Of a stretch of DNA of 19,856 nt, positions 1 through 8,040 are shown piece after piece; within the stretch, counting starts at the first letter, position 1, and every line of letters starts with the position of its first letter. The notes under the pieces were generated by a model that saw only the letters and a program-made list of their open reading frames with translations, ran no database searches and had not been told where the DNA came from. Origin of the DNA: JAKAGZ01 sp964412105 (GTDB lineage Bacteria > Bacteroidota > Ignavibacteria > Ignavibacteriales > Ignavibacteriaceae); NCBI GenBank assembly GCA_964412105.1, contig CAYPNM010000050.1:1-19856 (forward strand), given 5' to 3'. A program made the translations under genes and the position numbers.

Positions 1-86
1 CTATGGGCGGTGTAGTTCATATTCTCCTGGTAATTGGAATTATAATGATTTTAATAAAAGTAATTAGCGGTCGCCGGGTGGCCTGA
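1..86 (+). CDS. DUF5670 (lmo0937-type) small membrane protein, C-terminal fragment
   Basis: The window opens inside a gene. The frame read from position 3 gives MGGVVHILLVIGI and, after a hydrophobic stretch, SGRRVA, then TGA at 84-86. A Gly-Gly-x-x-His-Ile-Leu-Leu-Val start to the second membrane helix and a basic Gly-Arg-Arg end are typical, as I recall the family, of the roughly 50-residue two-helix DUF5670/lmo0937 proteins often found in stress clusters. Only the last 28 residues are present and the start lies outside the window. The in-frame ATG at 3 is therefore probably an internal Met. Function is unknown. It is on the same strand as the next operon, 93 bp upstream of it. Confidence 0.6.
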   Translation, partial: MGGVVHILLVIGIIMILIKVISGRRVA

Positions 87-179
87 AGATATTCAAATGT
101 TCGCAAATAGTCTAAAGCAATTAGCAGTTATAATTGAAAACTAAAGTAACATCAAAATTATTGATAAGGAAATAATGCA

Positions 180-692
180 ATGTTATTTAATCAGCTCCGT
201 AGTCTGCGAAAGCCTGACATGCTTACTTTACTTGGACTTCTGTCTGTTTCATTCTCGGTCTATTTTTCTTTCAAAGGTTTATTAATAATTGCATATGTAC
301 TTATTCTCACGCAATTCCTCCTGGATTATTTTGACGGAAAGTTAGCAAGGGCAATTGGCGGCGGCGCGCTGGGCATTTACCTGGATAGTTTTACAGACTT
401 TATGGCAGTCTCTTCATCAGTTGTATTAGGCTGGTTCTTGGGCATAAATGGAGTTGTGATGCTGGTAGCCGGTTTTTTAAATATCGGTGCGGCATCTGTA
501 AGGTTGGCGTATTTCACTGCATATAAACAAACAGGCTTTACAGGCATTCCTACTGTATTAGCTGCTTCTGCGGTATCTACCATAGCCCTCCTCGGATATT
601 TATTTTTCCATGCTTATCTAGACTGGTTTGTAATTTTTTATTTTGTTTCGGCAGTTGCAATGATTTCTGATTTAAAACTAAAGAAAATATGA
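180..692 (+). CDS. CDP-alcohol phosphatidyltransferase family protein
   Basis: This is a membrane enzyme family that moves a phosphatidyl group from CDP-diacylglycerol to an alcohol (for example serine or glycerol-3-phosphate). The 170-residue protein is mostly hydrophobic with about five or six membrane segments. The signature is visible at residues 49-73: D49, D52-G53, A56-R57, G65, D69 and D73, including the metal-binding aspartates. The gap between AR and the following Gly is seven residues where eight is usual, so it is a slightly divergent member. AAGGA at 166-170 sits 9 nt before the ATG. It is first in a tight three-gene run with the AI-2E permease (12-nt gap) and the AsmA-like protein. 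Which alcohol it uses cannot be told; a phosphatidylserine synthase-like role is one option. Confidence 0.8.
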   Translation: MLFNQLRSLRKPDMLTLLGLLSVSFSVYFSFKGLLIIAYVLILTQFLLDYFDGKLARAIGGGALGIYLDSFTDFMAVSSSVVLGWFLGINGVVMLVAGFLNIGAASVRLAYFTAYKQTGFTGIPTVLAASAVSTIALLGYLFFHAYLDWFVIFYFVSAVAMISDLKLKKI

Positions 693-704
693 CTGGATAA
701 ATTT

Positions 705-1775
705 ATGACAGAGCAAATTATTTCTAATCACGTAATGCGCGTTCTTATCTATTCGGTATCATTTGTGGTAATCATTGCAGGAATCTATCTTGCTCAGTCT
801 GTAGTTGTGCTATTTCTTGTCTCCTTTTTCCTGGCTCTGCTTGGAACCCCGCCTGTTCTGTGGTTAAAAGAAAAACGAGTCCCATCTGTATTTGCTGTAA
901 TAATCGTTATGGCTGTTATGATAATTATACTAATTTTGATAGGTGCACAAATTGGCTCATCAATTAGTAACTTTTCAGATGAATTACCTGCTTTGCAAAC
1001 CCGTGTTCGGGAACAAGTACTCGAACTTAGTGTAGTTTTAAGAAGTAAAGGCTACCCGGGTACGCAAAAAATTTTACTGGATTATGTTAACACAGAAGCG
1101 CTAATGAAGTTTACTGCAGGCTTATTAGCAGGATTAAGTTCGGTTATTTCAGATTTGGTTCTGATTATTTTAACGGTAACATTTATTCTGCTTGAAGCTT
1201 CTAGCTTTCCAGTTAAACTTCGTGCAATTCTTGGAAATCCTGAACAGGTATTTCCAAGATTTACAAAATTCGTTGTTGATATTAAAAAATATATGTTTAT
1301 AAAAACTATAATTAACCTAATTGCCGGAATCCTGGTAACTGTTTGGATGTATATACTTGGCGTACAATTTCCTATCCTGTGGGGTTTCCTTACATTTCTA
1401 CTGCATTATATTCCAAATATTGGCGCAGTTATAGCCGCAATTCCCGCAGCTCTTCTGGCTTATGTTCAGATCGGGACGCAAAGCGCTCTGCTTGTGATTG
1501 CAGGTAATATTTTTATAGGATTTATAATCGGCAACGTTGTTGAACCAAGACTGATGGGAAGAAAACTAGGACTATCAACATTGGTGGTTTTTGTTTCACT
1601 GATTTTTTGGGGTAGCCTTCTTGGCTTGATCGGCGCAATACTTTGCATACCTCTTACTATGACAATAAAGTTTGCATTTGAAAGTAACGAAACAACAAAA
1701 TGGATTGCGGTATTGCTGGGACCGGAAAAATCCAAAGTGATCTCTTTATCGTTAACGAAGAATAAAGGCCCATAA
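705..1775 (+). CDS. AI-2E family transporter (DUF20 permease)
   Basis: A 356-residue inner membrane protein of the AI-2E/YdiK/PerM family, of about the usual length. It has N-terminal paired membrane helices (about residues 12-46 and 58-80), the conserved K-x-K-R-x-P-S turn near residues 55-61, and a soluble middle segment (about 85-145). A multi-helix C-terminal half carries LLHYIPNIGAVIAAIPA and NVVEPRLMGRKLGL, which are family hallmarks. Members have been linked to autoinducer-2 export or Na+/H+ antiport, but most are uncharacterised, so the substrate is unknown. It starts 12 nt after the phosphatidyltransferase and its TAA overlaps the next ATG, so it is almost surely translationally coupled in one operon. 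Confidence 0.88.
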   Translation: MTEQIISNHVMRVLIYSVSFVVIIAGIYLAQSVVVLFLVSFFLALLGTPPVLWLKEKRVPSVFAVIIVMAVMIIILILIGAQIGSSISNFSDELPALQTRVREQVLELSVVLRSKGYPGTQKILLDYVNTEALMKFTAGLLAGLSSVISDLVLIILTVTFILLEASSFPVKLRAILGNPEQVFPRFTKFVVDIKKYMFIKTIINLIAGILVTVWMYILGVQFPILWGFLTFLLHYIPNIGAVIAAIPAALLAYVQIGTQSALLVIAGNIFIGFIIGNVVEPRLMGRKLGLSTLVVFVSLIFWGSLLGLIGAILCIPLTMTIKFAFESNETTKWIAVLLGPEKSKVISLSLTKNKGP

Positions 1776-3169
1776 TGAAAACAAAAAATATTAAAAATGT
1801 ATTATCCAATTGGAGAAAATTATCACCTTTGAAAAAGAGGAAGTATGCGGGATTTACAATCGGAGGGATTATTATCATCTGTTTATTAATATTAATTTCC
1901 TTTCCTGACCCCCTTATCAATTCATTATTTAAAGACAGAATTACGAATACCATCAAAGCAGCATTTCCGGAATACTCAATACAGATTAGTGATCTGCATT
2001 ATAATATCTGGAAAAATCGTTTAAAGATTGATTCTATAATGTTGAATACCAGCGACTCCACTATTTTGGGGCGTGTAAAGGATTTTTCCTTAGGGGGGAT
2101 CAATTGGTTGAAAATACTAAAAGTTAAAGCATTTGATCCTAATACCCTTAAAGAACTGGTGATGGATGCACAAAAAATAGAACTAATTTTTAATAAGTCT
2201 CAAATGGAACTTAGTATAGGCAATATACATATAGCCGTAGCTGATTCTGAACTGGTTGCTGATTCGCTTAAATATCATTCGTTAATTGATGATGAGCAAT
2301 TCTTTGCGAAAAGTCAGTTCAAACAAACCAGGTATCATATTGATATACCCAAAATAGAAATAAGAGGTTTGGATTATCTTCCAATGCTTGAAGGGAAAAC
2401 CTATAAAGCCGCAAGCATAAATATTGGAGATGCATTTGTAGATATATTGTCGAACTTAGATAAAGCTCATGATATAAATTCGCCTAATCCTCAAATGCCA
2501 AATGAGTTTTTTTCTTCTTTGACTGAAATAATTAGAATAGACAGCGTGAAAATAACAAACGGACTCTTAAAATATGCCGAAAGGCCTGCAGCTGGGACAC
2601 AACCCGGCGTGATTACAATTAATAAAGTTAATGTTTCGGTAAAATCAATTGCCAATCACACAGAACAGCCTGTTACTACAATTATTAATGGGGAAGCACT
2701 TTTAATGAATACCGACACACTGAAACTATTGATGGCTGTTCCGCTTACCTCAAAGGAATTTTCATTACAATGTTCAGGCTCGATCGGTAAGATGGATGCA
2801 AATTTGTTTAATACATTCATTGAACCAGTTGAACAAAAACGCATTAAATCCGGGACCCTGCATTCCGCTGCATTTGATATAAATGTCAAATCAGGAAGTG
2901 CAACAGGTACCGTGGCGATAGTTTACAATGACCTTTCCATCGTGATGATTAACTCAAATACCGGAAGTGAAAATGGGATTTTCAACAAGGTCGCTTCTCT
3001 ATTTGGTAAATTATTTATTATCCGAAGCTCTAATATGCCGGATGGAAAGGGTTTAATAAAGACGGGTGAAATAAAATTTGTGCGAAAACCTGTAAATACC
3101 TTTTTCCAGTTTGTATGGTTTGCTCTCAGAAGCGGTGTTGCTGATTTAGTCGGGTTTCCTCCTGCATAA
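1775..3169 (+). CDS. AsmA-like membrane-anchored protein of unknown function
   Basis: The start codon shares one base with the stop of the AI-2E gene (TAATG), implying coupling. The 464-residue product has a basic N-terminus, one membrane segment at about residues 25-43, then a long region rich in short beta-strand-like alternating patterns (SIQISDLHYNIWKNRLKIDS and similar). It ends with a hydrophobic FFQFVWFALRSGVADLVGFP tail. This layout matches the AsmA/DUF748-like superfamily, whose members span the periplasm and have been linked to phospholipid transport or outer membrane assembly. The assignment rests on architecture and remembered resemblance only. Its position after a phospholipid-synthesis enzyme fits a lipid-envelope role, but that is inference. 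Confidence 0.55.
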   Translation: MKTKNIKNVLSNWRKLSPLKKRKYAGFTIGGIIIICLLILISFPDPLINSLFKDRITNTIKAAFPEYSIQISDLHYNIWKNRLKIDSIMLNTSDSTILGRVKDFSLGGINWLKILKVKAFDPNTLKELVMDAQKIELIFNKSQMELSIGNIHIAVADSELVADSLKYHSLIDDEQFFAKSQFKQTRYHIDIPKIEIRGLDYLPMLEGKTYKAASINIGDAFVDILSNLDKAHDINSPNPQMPNEFFSSLTEIIRIDSVKITNGLLKYAERPAAGTQPGVITINKVNVSVKSIANHTEQPVTTIINGEALLMNTDTLKLLMAVPLTSKEFSLQCSGSIGKMDANLFNTFIEPVEQKRIKSGTLHSAAFDINVKSGSATGTVAIVYNDLSIVMINSNTGSENGIFNKVASLFGKLFIIRSSNMPDGKGLIKTGEIKFVRKPVNTFFQFVWFALRSGVADLVGFPPA

Positions 3170-3273
3170 TTTTCTACCAAGTTAACCTGTAATAAATCTA
3201 TTCACTTTTTATAATGTAGAATTGAGTTTATTCTGTATAAACCCGAATTTAGAATGTAATAGGCAAGTAAACC

Positions 3274-3313
3274 AAAAGATGTAGCCCTCTTTTCATCCCT
3301 TTGACTGATTGAA
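3274..3313 (+). promoter_or_regulatory. 40-nt conserved stress element, copy 1 (upstream of OmpA-like gene)
   Basis: First of six ungapped 40-nt matches in the window. Shared positions include G5, T9-A10, C14, TTTTCATCC at 17-25, TT at 27-28, G30 and AT at 35-36. It ends in TTGAA, which continues as TTGAAT at 3309-3314. The hexamer GATTAT lies 17 nt further on, a weak -10 candidate. The element lies 127 bp before the OmpA-like ATG and 105 bp after the previous stop. Its role as an operator or promoter is inferred from copy number, orientation and position. Confidence 0.75.
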
Positions 3314-3330
3314 TTATTCCCCGCAACTAT

Positions 3331-3371
3331 TGATTATGTAATCAGATAAAAACCTGATAATTATTTCAGGT
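3331..3371. other. Two inverted repeats in the ompA-like leader region
   Basis: TGATTA-TG-TAATCA at 3331-3344 is a near-perfect palindrome. ACCTGA at 3352-3357 pairs with TCAGGT at 3366-3371 across an 8-nt loop. Both lie between conserved element copy 1 and the OmpA-like start codon, so they could be operator sites or 5' UTR hairpins. In AT-rich DNA such arms can also arise by chance. Confidence 0.35.
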
Positions 3372-3439
3372 ATTCTTTTTTAATATATACCCAAATACAA
3401 TTGAACTTAATTCTAACATCATAAGCTGGGAGGCTAAAA

Positions 3440-4885
3440 ATGAAAAGGTTACTAATTGTACTATTATTGAGTTTTGGACTTGTCCGGATTGGATTGAGTC
3501 AGAGTTCGAATGATATAAAGGTAAAAAATTCTTTATCAGGCGTCGTGGTTCTAACCGGTGAAGGGGGTATTACCATAGGACAAACCGATTACGCTACCAT
3601 TAAACCAGGCTATACAGGAAGGGCTTCTGTTGAGTATTTTTTTGCCTCTAATTTAGGAATTAAACTTAGCGGTGGTATCGGTACTATTGCCGGTACAAGT
3701 TCTTATTTGGTTCCTTCCGAAATTAGAACATTATATTATTCAGCAGGTCTCGGTCTATCTATTCAATTTCCGGTTGGCGATGTTGTTTACCCATATATTT
3801 CTATAGGTGTATCACATTTGTGGGTCACGCCGCGAGATAACAATGGGGCGGACCTCTTATTGCCAGCAGAAAATAATTTTAAATTACTGGCTCTTAACGG
3901 AGAAGCAGGCATTCGTTTTATGGTCAGTGATAATGTAAGTCTTAACGTTATCGGTGGTTTGATGTCACCGTTTAATGACGATAACTCAGATAACCTGGAC
4001 GCAAAAATCCAGGGCGATCATAATGACTGGATAGGCTCGGTAACGCTTGGACTATCTTTTTATTTAGGAAGAGAAAAAGATTCTGACGGGGACGGAGTAT
4101 ATGACTCTAAAGACATGTGCCCGAACACTCCAATAGGTGTAATGGTTGATGAGTTTGGCTGCCCGCTTGATTCAGACAAAGATGGTGTACCAGACTATCT
4201 TGATAAATGTTCAAACACCCCTATAGGAGTTAAAGTTGACGCAAGTGGTTGTCCACTGGATTCAGATGGAGACGGCGTTCCGGATTATCTGGATAAATGC
4301 CAGAGCACTCCAACAGGTGTAACTGTAGATGCAAATGGTTGTCCTTTAGATTCAGATGGTGATGGAGTTCCTGATTACCTTGACAAATGTCCAAATACAC
4401 CGACTGGAGTTCAGGTTGACGCAAATGGTTGCCCTTTAGATTCGGATGGTGATGGCGTTCCGGATTATCTGGATAAATGTCCAAATACCGCAGCGGGCGT
4501 TAAAGTAGATGCCAATGGTTGCCCAATTAAGAAAGTAGTAGTAATGACAGAAGTTATGAGCTCTGATGCATCGTTTGAATTCGATAAATCGACACTCAAA
4601 ACAAAAGCCTATGGTAAACTTGACAAAATTATAGCAACACTAAAAAACAATACTGATTATACTGTAAGTGTTGAAGGCTATACTGATGCAATAGGCACTG
4701 AAGAGTATAACCTGAAACTTTCAGAAAGAAGAGCGCAGGCTGTTGCAGACTATTTGCTATCTCAGGGTATTGATAAAAGCAGGATTGAGATAGTTCCTCA
4801 TGGTGAAGCTAATCCGATCGCATCAAATAAAACTGCTGCAGGAAGAGCAAAAAATAGACGGGTTGAAATAATAATTAGCAAATAA
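3440..4885 (+). CDS. OmpA family outer membrane protein with five TSP3 repeats
   Basis: A 481-residue outer membrane/peptidoglycan tether. It has a signal peptide (residues 1-20, ending LSQ) and an N-terminal beta-barrel-like domain (about 25-210, closing with TLGLSFYLG). Five 30-residue thrombospondin type-3, calcium-binding repeats follow at 214-363, each built on DSDGDGVPDYLDKC and GCPL. A C-terminal OmpA peptidoglycan-binding domain (about 370-481) carries FEFDKSTLK, VEGYTDAIGTEEYN, LSERRAQAV and NRRVEI. GGGAGG at 3428-3433 is 6 nt before the ATG. Conserved element copy 1 lies upstream and a strong terminator follows, so it is probably monocistronic. The domain calls are firm; the specific role (envelope integrity, adhesion) is not shown. 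Confidence 0.95.
   Translation: MKRLLIVLLLSFGLVRIGLSQSSNDIKVKNSLSGVVVLTGEGGITIGQTDYATIKPGYTGRASVEYFFASNLGIKLSGGIGTIAGTSSYLVPSEIRTLYYSAGLGLSIQFPVGDVVYPYISIGVSHLWVTPRDNNGADLLLPAENNFKLLALNGEAGIRFMVSDNVSLNVIGGLMSPFNDDNSDNLDAKIQGDHNDWIGSVTLGLSFYLGREKDSDGDGVYDSKDMCPNTPIGVMVDEFGCPLDSDKDGVPDYLDKCSNTPIGVKVDASGCPLDSDGDGVPDYLDKCQSTPTGVTVDANGCPLDSDGDGVPDYLDKCPNTPTGVQVDANGCPLDSDGDGVPDYLDKCPNTAAGVKVDANGCPIKKVVVMTEVMSSDASFEFDKSTLKTKAYGKLDKIIATLKNNTDYTVSVEGYTDAIGTEEYNLKLSERRAQAVADYLLSQGIDKSRIEIVPHGEANPIASNKTAAGRAKNRRVEIIISK
4079..4528 (+). repeat. Five tandem 90-bp units encoding TSP3 repeats
   Basis: Inside the OmpA-like gene, a 90-bp unit (30 residues) repeats five times without gaps. Units 3-5 are closest in protein sequence and differ mostly at third codon positions, so they are old enough to have accumulated silent changes but similar enough to recombine. 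Each unit carries an Asp-rich calcium-binding loop and two cysteines. Confidence 0.9.
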
Positions 4886-4915
4886 TAATTACTTCATCCT
4901 GTAAGATTAATGAAG

Positions 4916-4947
4916 AAAGCCCCGACCAATCGGGGCTTTTATTTTTA
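4916..4947 (+). terminator. Rho-independent terminator of the OmpA-like gene
   Basis: AAAGCCCCGA (4916-4925) pairs perfectly with TCGGGGCTTT (4930-4939) across a CCAA loop and is followed by a T-rich run. It begins 31 bp after the OmpA-like stop codon and is the clearest terminator in the window. Confidence 0.93.
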
Positions 4948-4971
4948 AAATAATCAAATCATATCTCACCT

Positions 4972-5011
4972 AAAAGATGTAGTCCCTTTTTCATCCTTTT
5001 GAACTATAGTT
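4972..5011 (+). promoter_or_regulatory. 40-nt conserved stress element, copy 2 (upstream of lipoprotein pseudogene)
   Basis: Starts AAAAGATGTA and keeps TTTTCATCC at positions 17-25. The 3' part diverges: the TTGA equivalent falls 3 nt later, as TTGAGC at 5010-5015. It lies about 90 bp before the apparent former start of a decayed lipoprotein gene and just after the OmpA-like terminator, so it cannot belong to the upstream transcript. Confidence 0.72.
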
Positions 5012-5059
5012 GAGCTTAATCCTTCTAATTAACTTTTATTCGAACAAATGTAATAAACA

Positions 5060-5073
5060 ATTACCATGGTAAT
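5060..5073. other. Perfect 14-bp palindrome ATTACCATGGTAAT
   Basis: A fully self-complementary 14-mer between conserved element copy 2 and the lipoprotein pseudogene. It has the form of a dimeric repressor site, but no matching copy was found elsewhere in the window. Confidence 0.4.
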
Positions 5074-5100
5074 AGAATACTTAGTAAAGAAGGGATTATA

Positions 5101-5497
5101 ATAATAAATTATTTAATACTAACGGTTATTAGGCTCTTAGCTGCTTTAGCTTTAGTCGGCTGTTAAGATCAGGGAGGAAATAGAATCCAGAGCATAAATG
5201 AAAGCAATAGTGGAATAGAACCAGATTCGCAAACAGTTCAAATCAGCTATTCTGAAGACTGGCAAAAATTCAAAAGTGAGTCTGAAAAGAAAATCGGAAA
5301 TAATGAAAAAATCTGGAGCAATTATAAAAACTAAATACAATGAAGAAATTACAAACCTGGAAGAAACTAATAAAAAAATAAAAAAGACTTTAGATAATTA
5401 TAAGAATAATGGTAACAACATCTGGATGAACTTTAAAATCGGTTTTTATAATGAAGTGGATAAGCTTGGAATTTCAATAGATAGCTTACTTTTATAA
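5101..5497 (+). pseudogene. Decayed coiled-coil lipoprotein gene
   Basis: Frame 1 reads a hydrophobic lipoprotein signal ending in a lipobox, LAALALVGC, with Cys at 5161-5163. TAA follows at once (5164-5166), and the frame then runs on as DQGGNRIQSI to EDWQKFKSESEKKIGNNEK before a stop at 5332-5334. The rest continues in frame 2 as KTKYNEEITNLEETNKK and NNIWMNFKIGFYNEVDKLG to the stop at 5497. Joined, these make one plausible protein: a signal, a Lys/Glu-rich coiled coil and a W-x-x-FK-x-x-F ending, a pattern I recall from small Bacteroidota stress-cluster proteins. No ATG remains, although GAAGGG at 5089-5094 precedes ATA codons where one would be expected. So there is a lost start, a nonsense codon and a frameshift. 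Sequencing error would have to strike three times. Confidence 0.65.
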
Positions 5498-5536
5498 CTG
5501 GGCTAATCGTCAATGAATTTTTATGAGGAAAATTAA

Positions 5537-7111
5537 ATGAAAATTATTTACACTTTAGTTATTTTATTTCTTTTTTCAGTAGTTAGCCGGGCACAGGTTA
5601 AATATTATTTTCAAAAAAACAGATCATTAAATCAATATTCAAGTTTAAGCTTGCATACCGGACCGGATGGTCTGCCAACGTTAACGAATGAGCTCAGCCG
5701 TTATTTTTACTCATTTTCCAGTCCTTACAAAACATCTTTTGCCGATAGTATTAATAGTTCTTTAACGGATACTATGAAGTACAACATGTATGGTCAATTA
5801 CTTGATGACGACCCGGCATACAACAAGAAATCTTCAGTATGGATGGTTGCTTTCAGAGTTACTATGTCTAATGTCTCTACATTATTGATTGACAGATATA
5901 TCTTTAAATATGATTTCTCCAGGATCGGATTTAATTCCTGGAAAAGTAATATTAAGCAGGGGTGGGAATGGGATAAAGACAGGTTTGGAATGAATTATTT
6001 TTTCCATCCTTTTTCAGGAGGGATGTATTTTAATGCGGCCCGCGCAAACGGTTATTCATTTTATGAATCAGTGCCATTTGCATTTTTGGGTAGCTTGGAA
6101 TGGGAATATTTTGGTGAGACTACCCAGCCGTCCTATAACGACTTCATCAACACTCCGATTAACGGTACCTTTTTAGGAGAAATACTTTACCGCCTGGGCT
6201 CAAATATTCTTGATGACCAAACAACCGGTTTTAATAGATTTACACGGGAATTTGCTGTCGCAATTATTACCCCCACAAGATTTTTCAGCAGGCTTTTGCA
6301 GGGAAAAGTTACAAGGTTAACTCCACGGGAAGTTTATCAAAAAGAACCACTTAATGTTACACTATCCGCAGGTTACCACAGGGTAAATGAGGGCGTAAAA
6401 ATAGACCAGCATGGAACTAATAGTTTCAACATAAATCTTAATCTCGATTATGGAAACCCCTTTGAAAAAAGAACGCGCAAGCCTTACGATTATTATAAAT
6501 TACGTACAGATCTGGATTTTGGAGTAGGCAGAAAAATTATTGATGAAGTAAGCGGGTTCGGAATTTTATTTGGTAGTAATATTCAAACCGGCAATTTGGA
6601 AATGTTAGCCGGATTATTTCAACACATGAACTTTTATGATAATAAAACTTTTGAATTAGGTACCATTGCTTTTGGCCCGGGAATAATTTCCAAGCTGCCA
6701 TTGAGCAAAAGCTCAACTCTTTATTTTAATTTTCTGCCCAGCATAGTCCCATTTGGCGGTCTTAGCGGGCGAAAAGGCCCTGACACTACACAGATCAGAG
6801 ATTATAATTACGGCGGCGGAGCGGAAATAAAGTTTGAAAGCACCCTGAACCTGGGAGGATGGGCAAACCTGTCATTTATGGGATATTACTGGTGGTTTCA
6901 TACTTATGTTGGAGAAGCAGGAAATAGTTATGTCGCATTTATCAAACCCAGTATTACATTCAAACTTATCAACAATGTCAGCCTTGGATTTGAGCATTTG
7001 ATTTATTATGGCGACAGATATCCCCGCAATTTCCCAAGTGTTCATTCAGTAAGGACAGAACAGAAAATTTTTGTTCAAATATATTTAGAACAATTCAAGT
7101 TTAAGAAATAA
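5537..7111 (+). CDS. DUF3943 domain-containing exported protein
   Basis: A 524-residue protein with a signal peptide (about residues 1-20, FLFSVVSRAQ). It contains the DUF3943 region: KSNIKQGWEWDKDRFGMNYF, a short HPFSGGMYFNAARANGYSF, a LEWEYFGE and a FLGEILYRLGSNILDD segment. The C-terminal half (about 260-524) alternates polar and hydrophobic residues with many aromatics and ends in FKFKK, as expected for an outer-membrane beta-barrel. AGGAAA at 5524-5529 precedes the ATG. It is followed after 34 bp by a PAP2 phosphatase, and the two are probably co-transcribed. Function is unknown; the PAP2 pairing suggests envelope lipid or sugar-phosphate handling, which is inference. Confidence 0.82.
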   Translation: MKIIYTLVILFLFSVVSRAQVKYYFQKNRSLNQYSSLSLHTGPDGLPTLTNELSRYFYSFSSPYKTSFADSINSSLTDTMKYNMYGQLLDDDPAYNKKSSVWMVAFRVTMSNVSTLLIDRYIFKYDFSRIGFNSWKSNIKQGWEWDKDRFGMNYFFHPFSGGMYFNAARANGYSFYESVPFAFLGSLEWEYFGETTQPSYNDFINTPINGTFLGEILYRLGSNILDDQTTGFNRFTREFAVAIITPTRFFSRLLQGKVTRLTPREVYQKEPLNVTLSAGYHRVNEGVKIDQHGTNSFNINLNLDYGNPFEKRTRKPYDYYKLRTDLDFGVGRKIIDEVSGFGILFGSNIQTGNLEMLAGLFQHMNFYDNKTFELGTIAFGPGIISKLPLSKSSTLYFNFLPSIVPFGGLSGRKGPDTTQIRDYNYGGGAEIKFESTLNLGGWANLSFMGYYWWFHTYVGEAGNSYVAFIKPSITFKLINNVSLGFEHLIYYGDRYPRNFPSVHSVRTEQKIFVQIYLEQFKFKK

Positions 7112-7145
7112 ATATTTTTAATTCCTTTAATGGGCTGAATACAAA

Positions 7146-7961
7146 ATGACCATATCAATTAAATCTCTTTTTCTATCATTCTTGCTTACCATTTTTTGCG
7201 TAACTTCACTTTTTCCACAAAATATCTCTTTACAGAATACAGTTCAAAATAAATATACTTTTTCTCAATTCGGGCATGAAACATGGGACTTTATAAACCA
7301 GCCGACGAAATGGGAAGGAAGCGATTGGCTGAAAATCGGTTTAATAAGCGCCGGTACTTTCTTAATTATAAAAACTGCTGATCAGCCTATCCGCACTGCA
7401 GTCCTAAAGGACCAAAGATATTATAAAAGCGTACTGATTGTTTCCGGCAGAATGTGGGGAGAAGTTTATACACCATTAGTATTGTTCGGCGGATTTGCAA
7501 TATATTCACTGGCAACTAACGATATTAAAACAAGGAAGATCGCTTATGAAATTGGACAGGCATCTCTTTATGCTGCGGCTGCCTCCTTTTTATTAAAACT
7601 GGCAATTGGAAGATCAAGACCATACCTAAATGAGGGTACATCTCGTTTTACGCCATTTTCATCAATTATTAATCAAGATAATAAATCAATGCCAAGTGGT
7701 CATTCTACTGTTGCATTTATGCTTTCAACCATACTTTCAAGAAATGTTAAATCGACTTTTTTGAAAGTCCTGGCTTATGTACCCGCAGTACTTACAATGA
7801 CTTCACGTGTTTACCAGGATCAGCACTGGACATCAGATACTTTTGTGGGAGGTGCACTTGGGTACTTTGTCGCAACCTGGGTGGTGGATCAGCATGAGAA
7901 AAATAATTCCCTTGTTGAAATCACTTCTGCCTTTCCGATTTCCATCAGGATTGGGCTTTGA
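7146..7961 (+). CDS. PAP2-family phosphatase (type 2 phosphatidic acid phosphatase)
   Basis: A 271-residue protein with a signal-like N-terminus and membrane segments. All three acid-phosphatase motifs are intact: K151-x6-R158-P159, PSGH at 183-186 and S220-R221-x5-H227-x3-D231. The two His and the Arg/Lys residues make the phospho-histidine active site. Members dephosphorylate phosphatidic acid, undecaprenyl diphosphate or related lipids at the membrane's outer face; the substrate here is unknown. It follows the DUF3943 gene by 34 bp without its own obvious strong ribosome binding site, consistent with an operon. It converges on the mscS-like gene, and no clear hairpin terminator lies in the 79 bp between them. 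Confidence 0.9.
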   Translation: MTISIKSLFLSFLLTIFCVTSLFPQNISLQNTVQNKYTFSQFGHETWDFINQPTKWEGSDWLKIGLISAGTFLIIKTADQPIRTAVLKDQRYYKSVLIVSGRMWGEVYTPLVLFGGFAIYSLATNDIKTRKIAYEIGQASLYAAAASFLLKLAIGRSRPYLNEGTSRFTPFSSIINQDNKSMPSGHSTVAFMLSTILSRNVKSTFLKVLAYVPAVLTMTSRVYQDQHWTSDTFVGGALGYFVATWVVDQHEKNNSLVEITSAFPISIRIGL

Positions 7962-8040
7962 AAATAGCAATAAGATATATTATCATAAATTAACACCAGT
8001 TATTTAAAAGAACATCTATTAGGGTCAGTTAGCCGGATTA

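Noticed and set aside
3274..3320. A sigma-54 promoter within the 40-nt element.
   Set aside because: No GG-N10-GC pair of the -24/-12 type is conserved among the copies.
5164..5166. TAA after the lipobox Cys read as a recoded sense codon.
   Set aside because: The same gene also lacks an ATG and has a frameshift, so ordinary decay is simpler. Other genes use TAA as a normal stop.
5276..5497. The 73-residue frame starting at 5276 as a complete gene.
   Set aside because: It has no ribosome binding site, and its first 15 or so codons overlap the frame-1 sequence that reads as the true protein. It is the shifted 3' part of the pseudogene.
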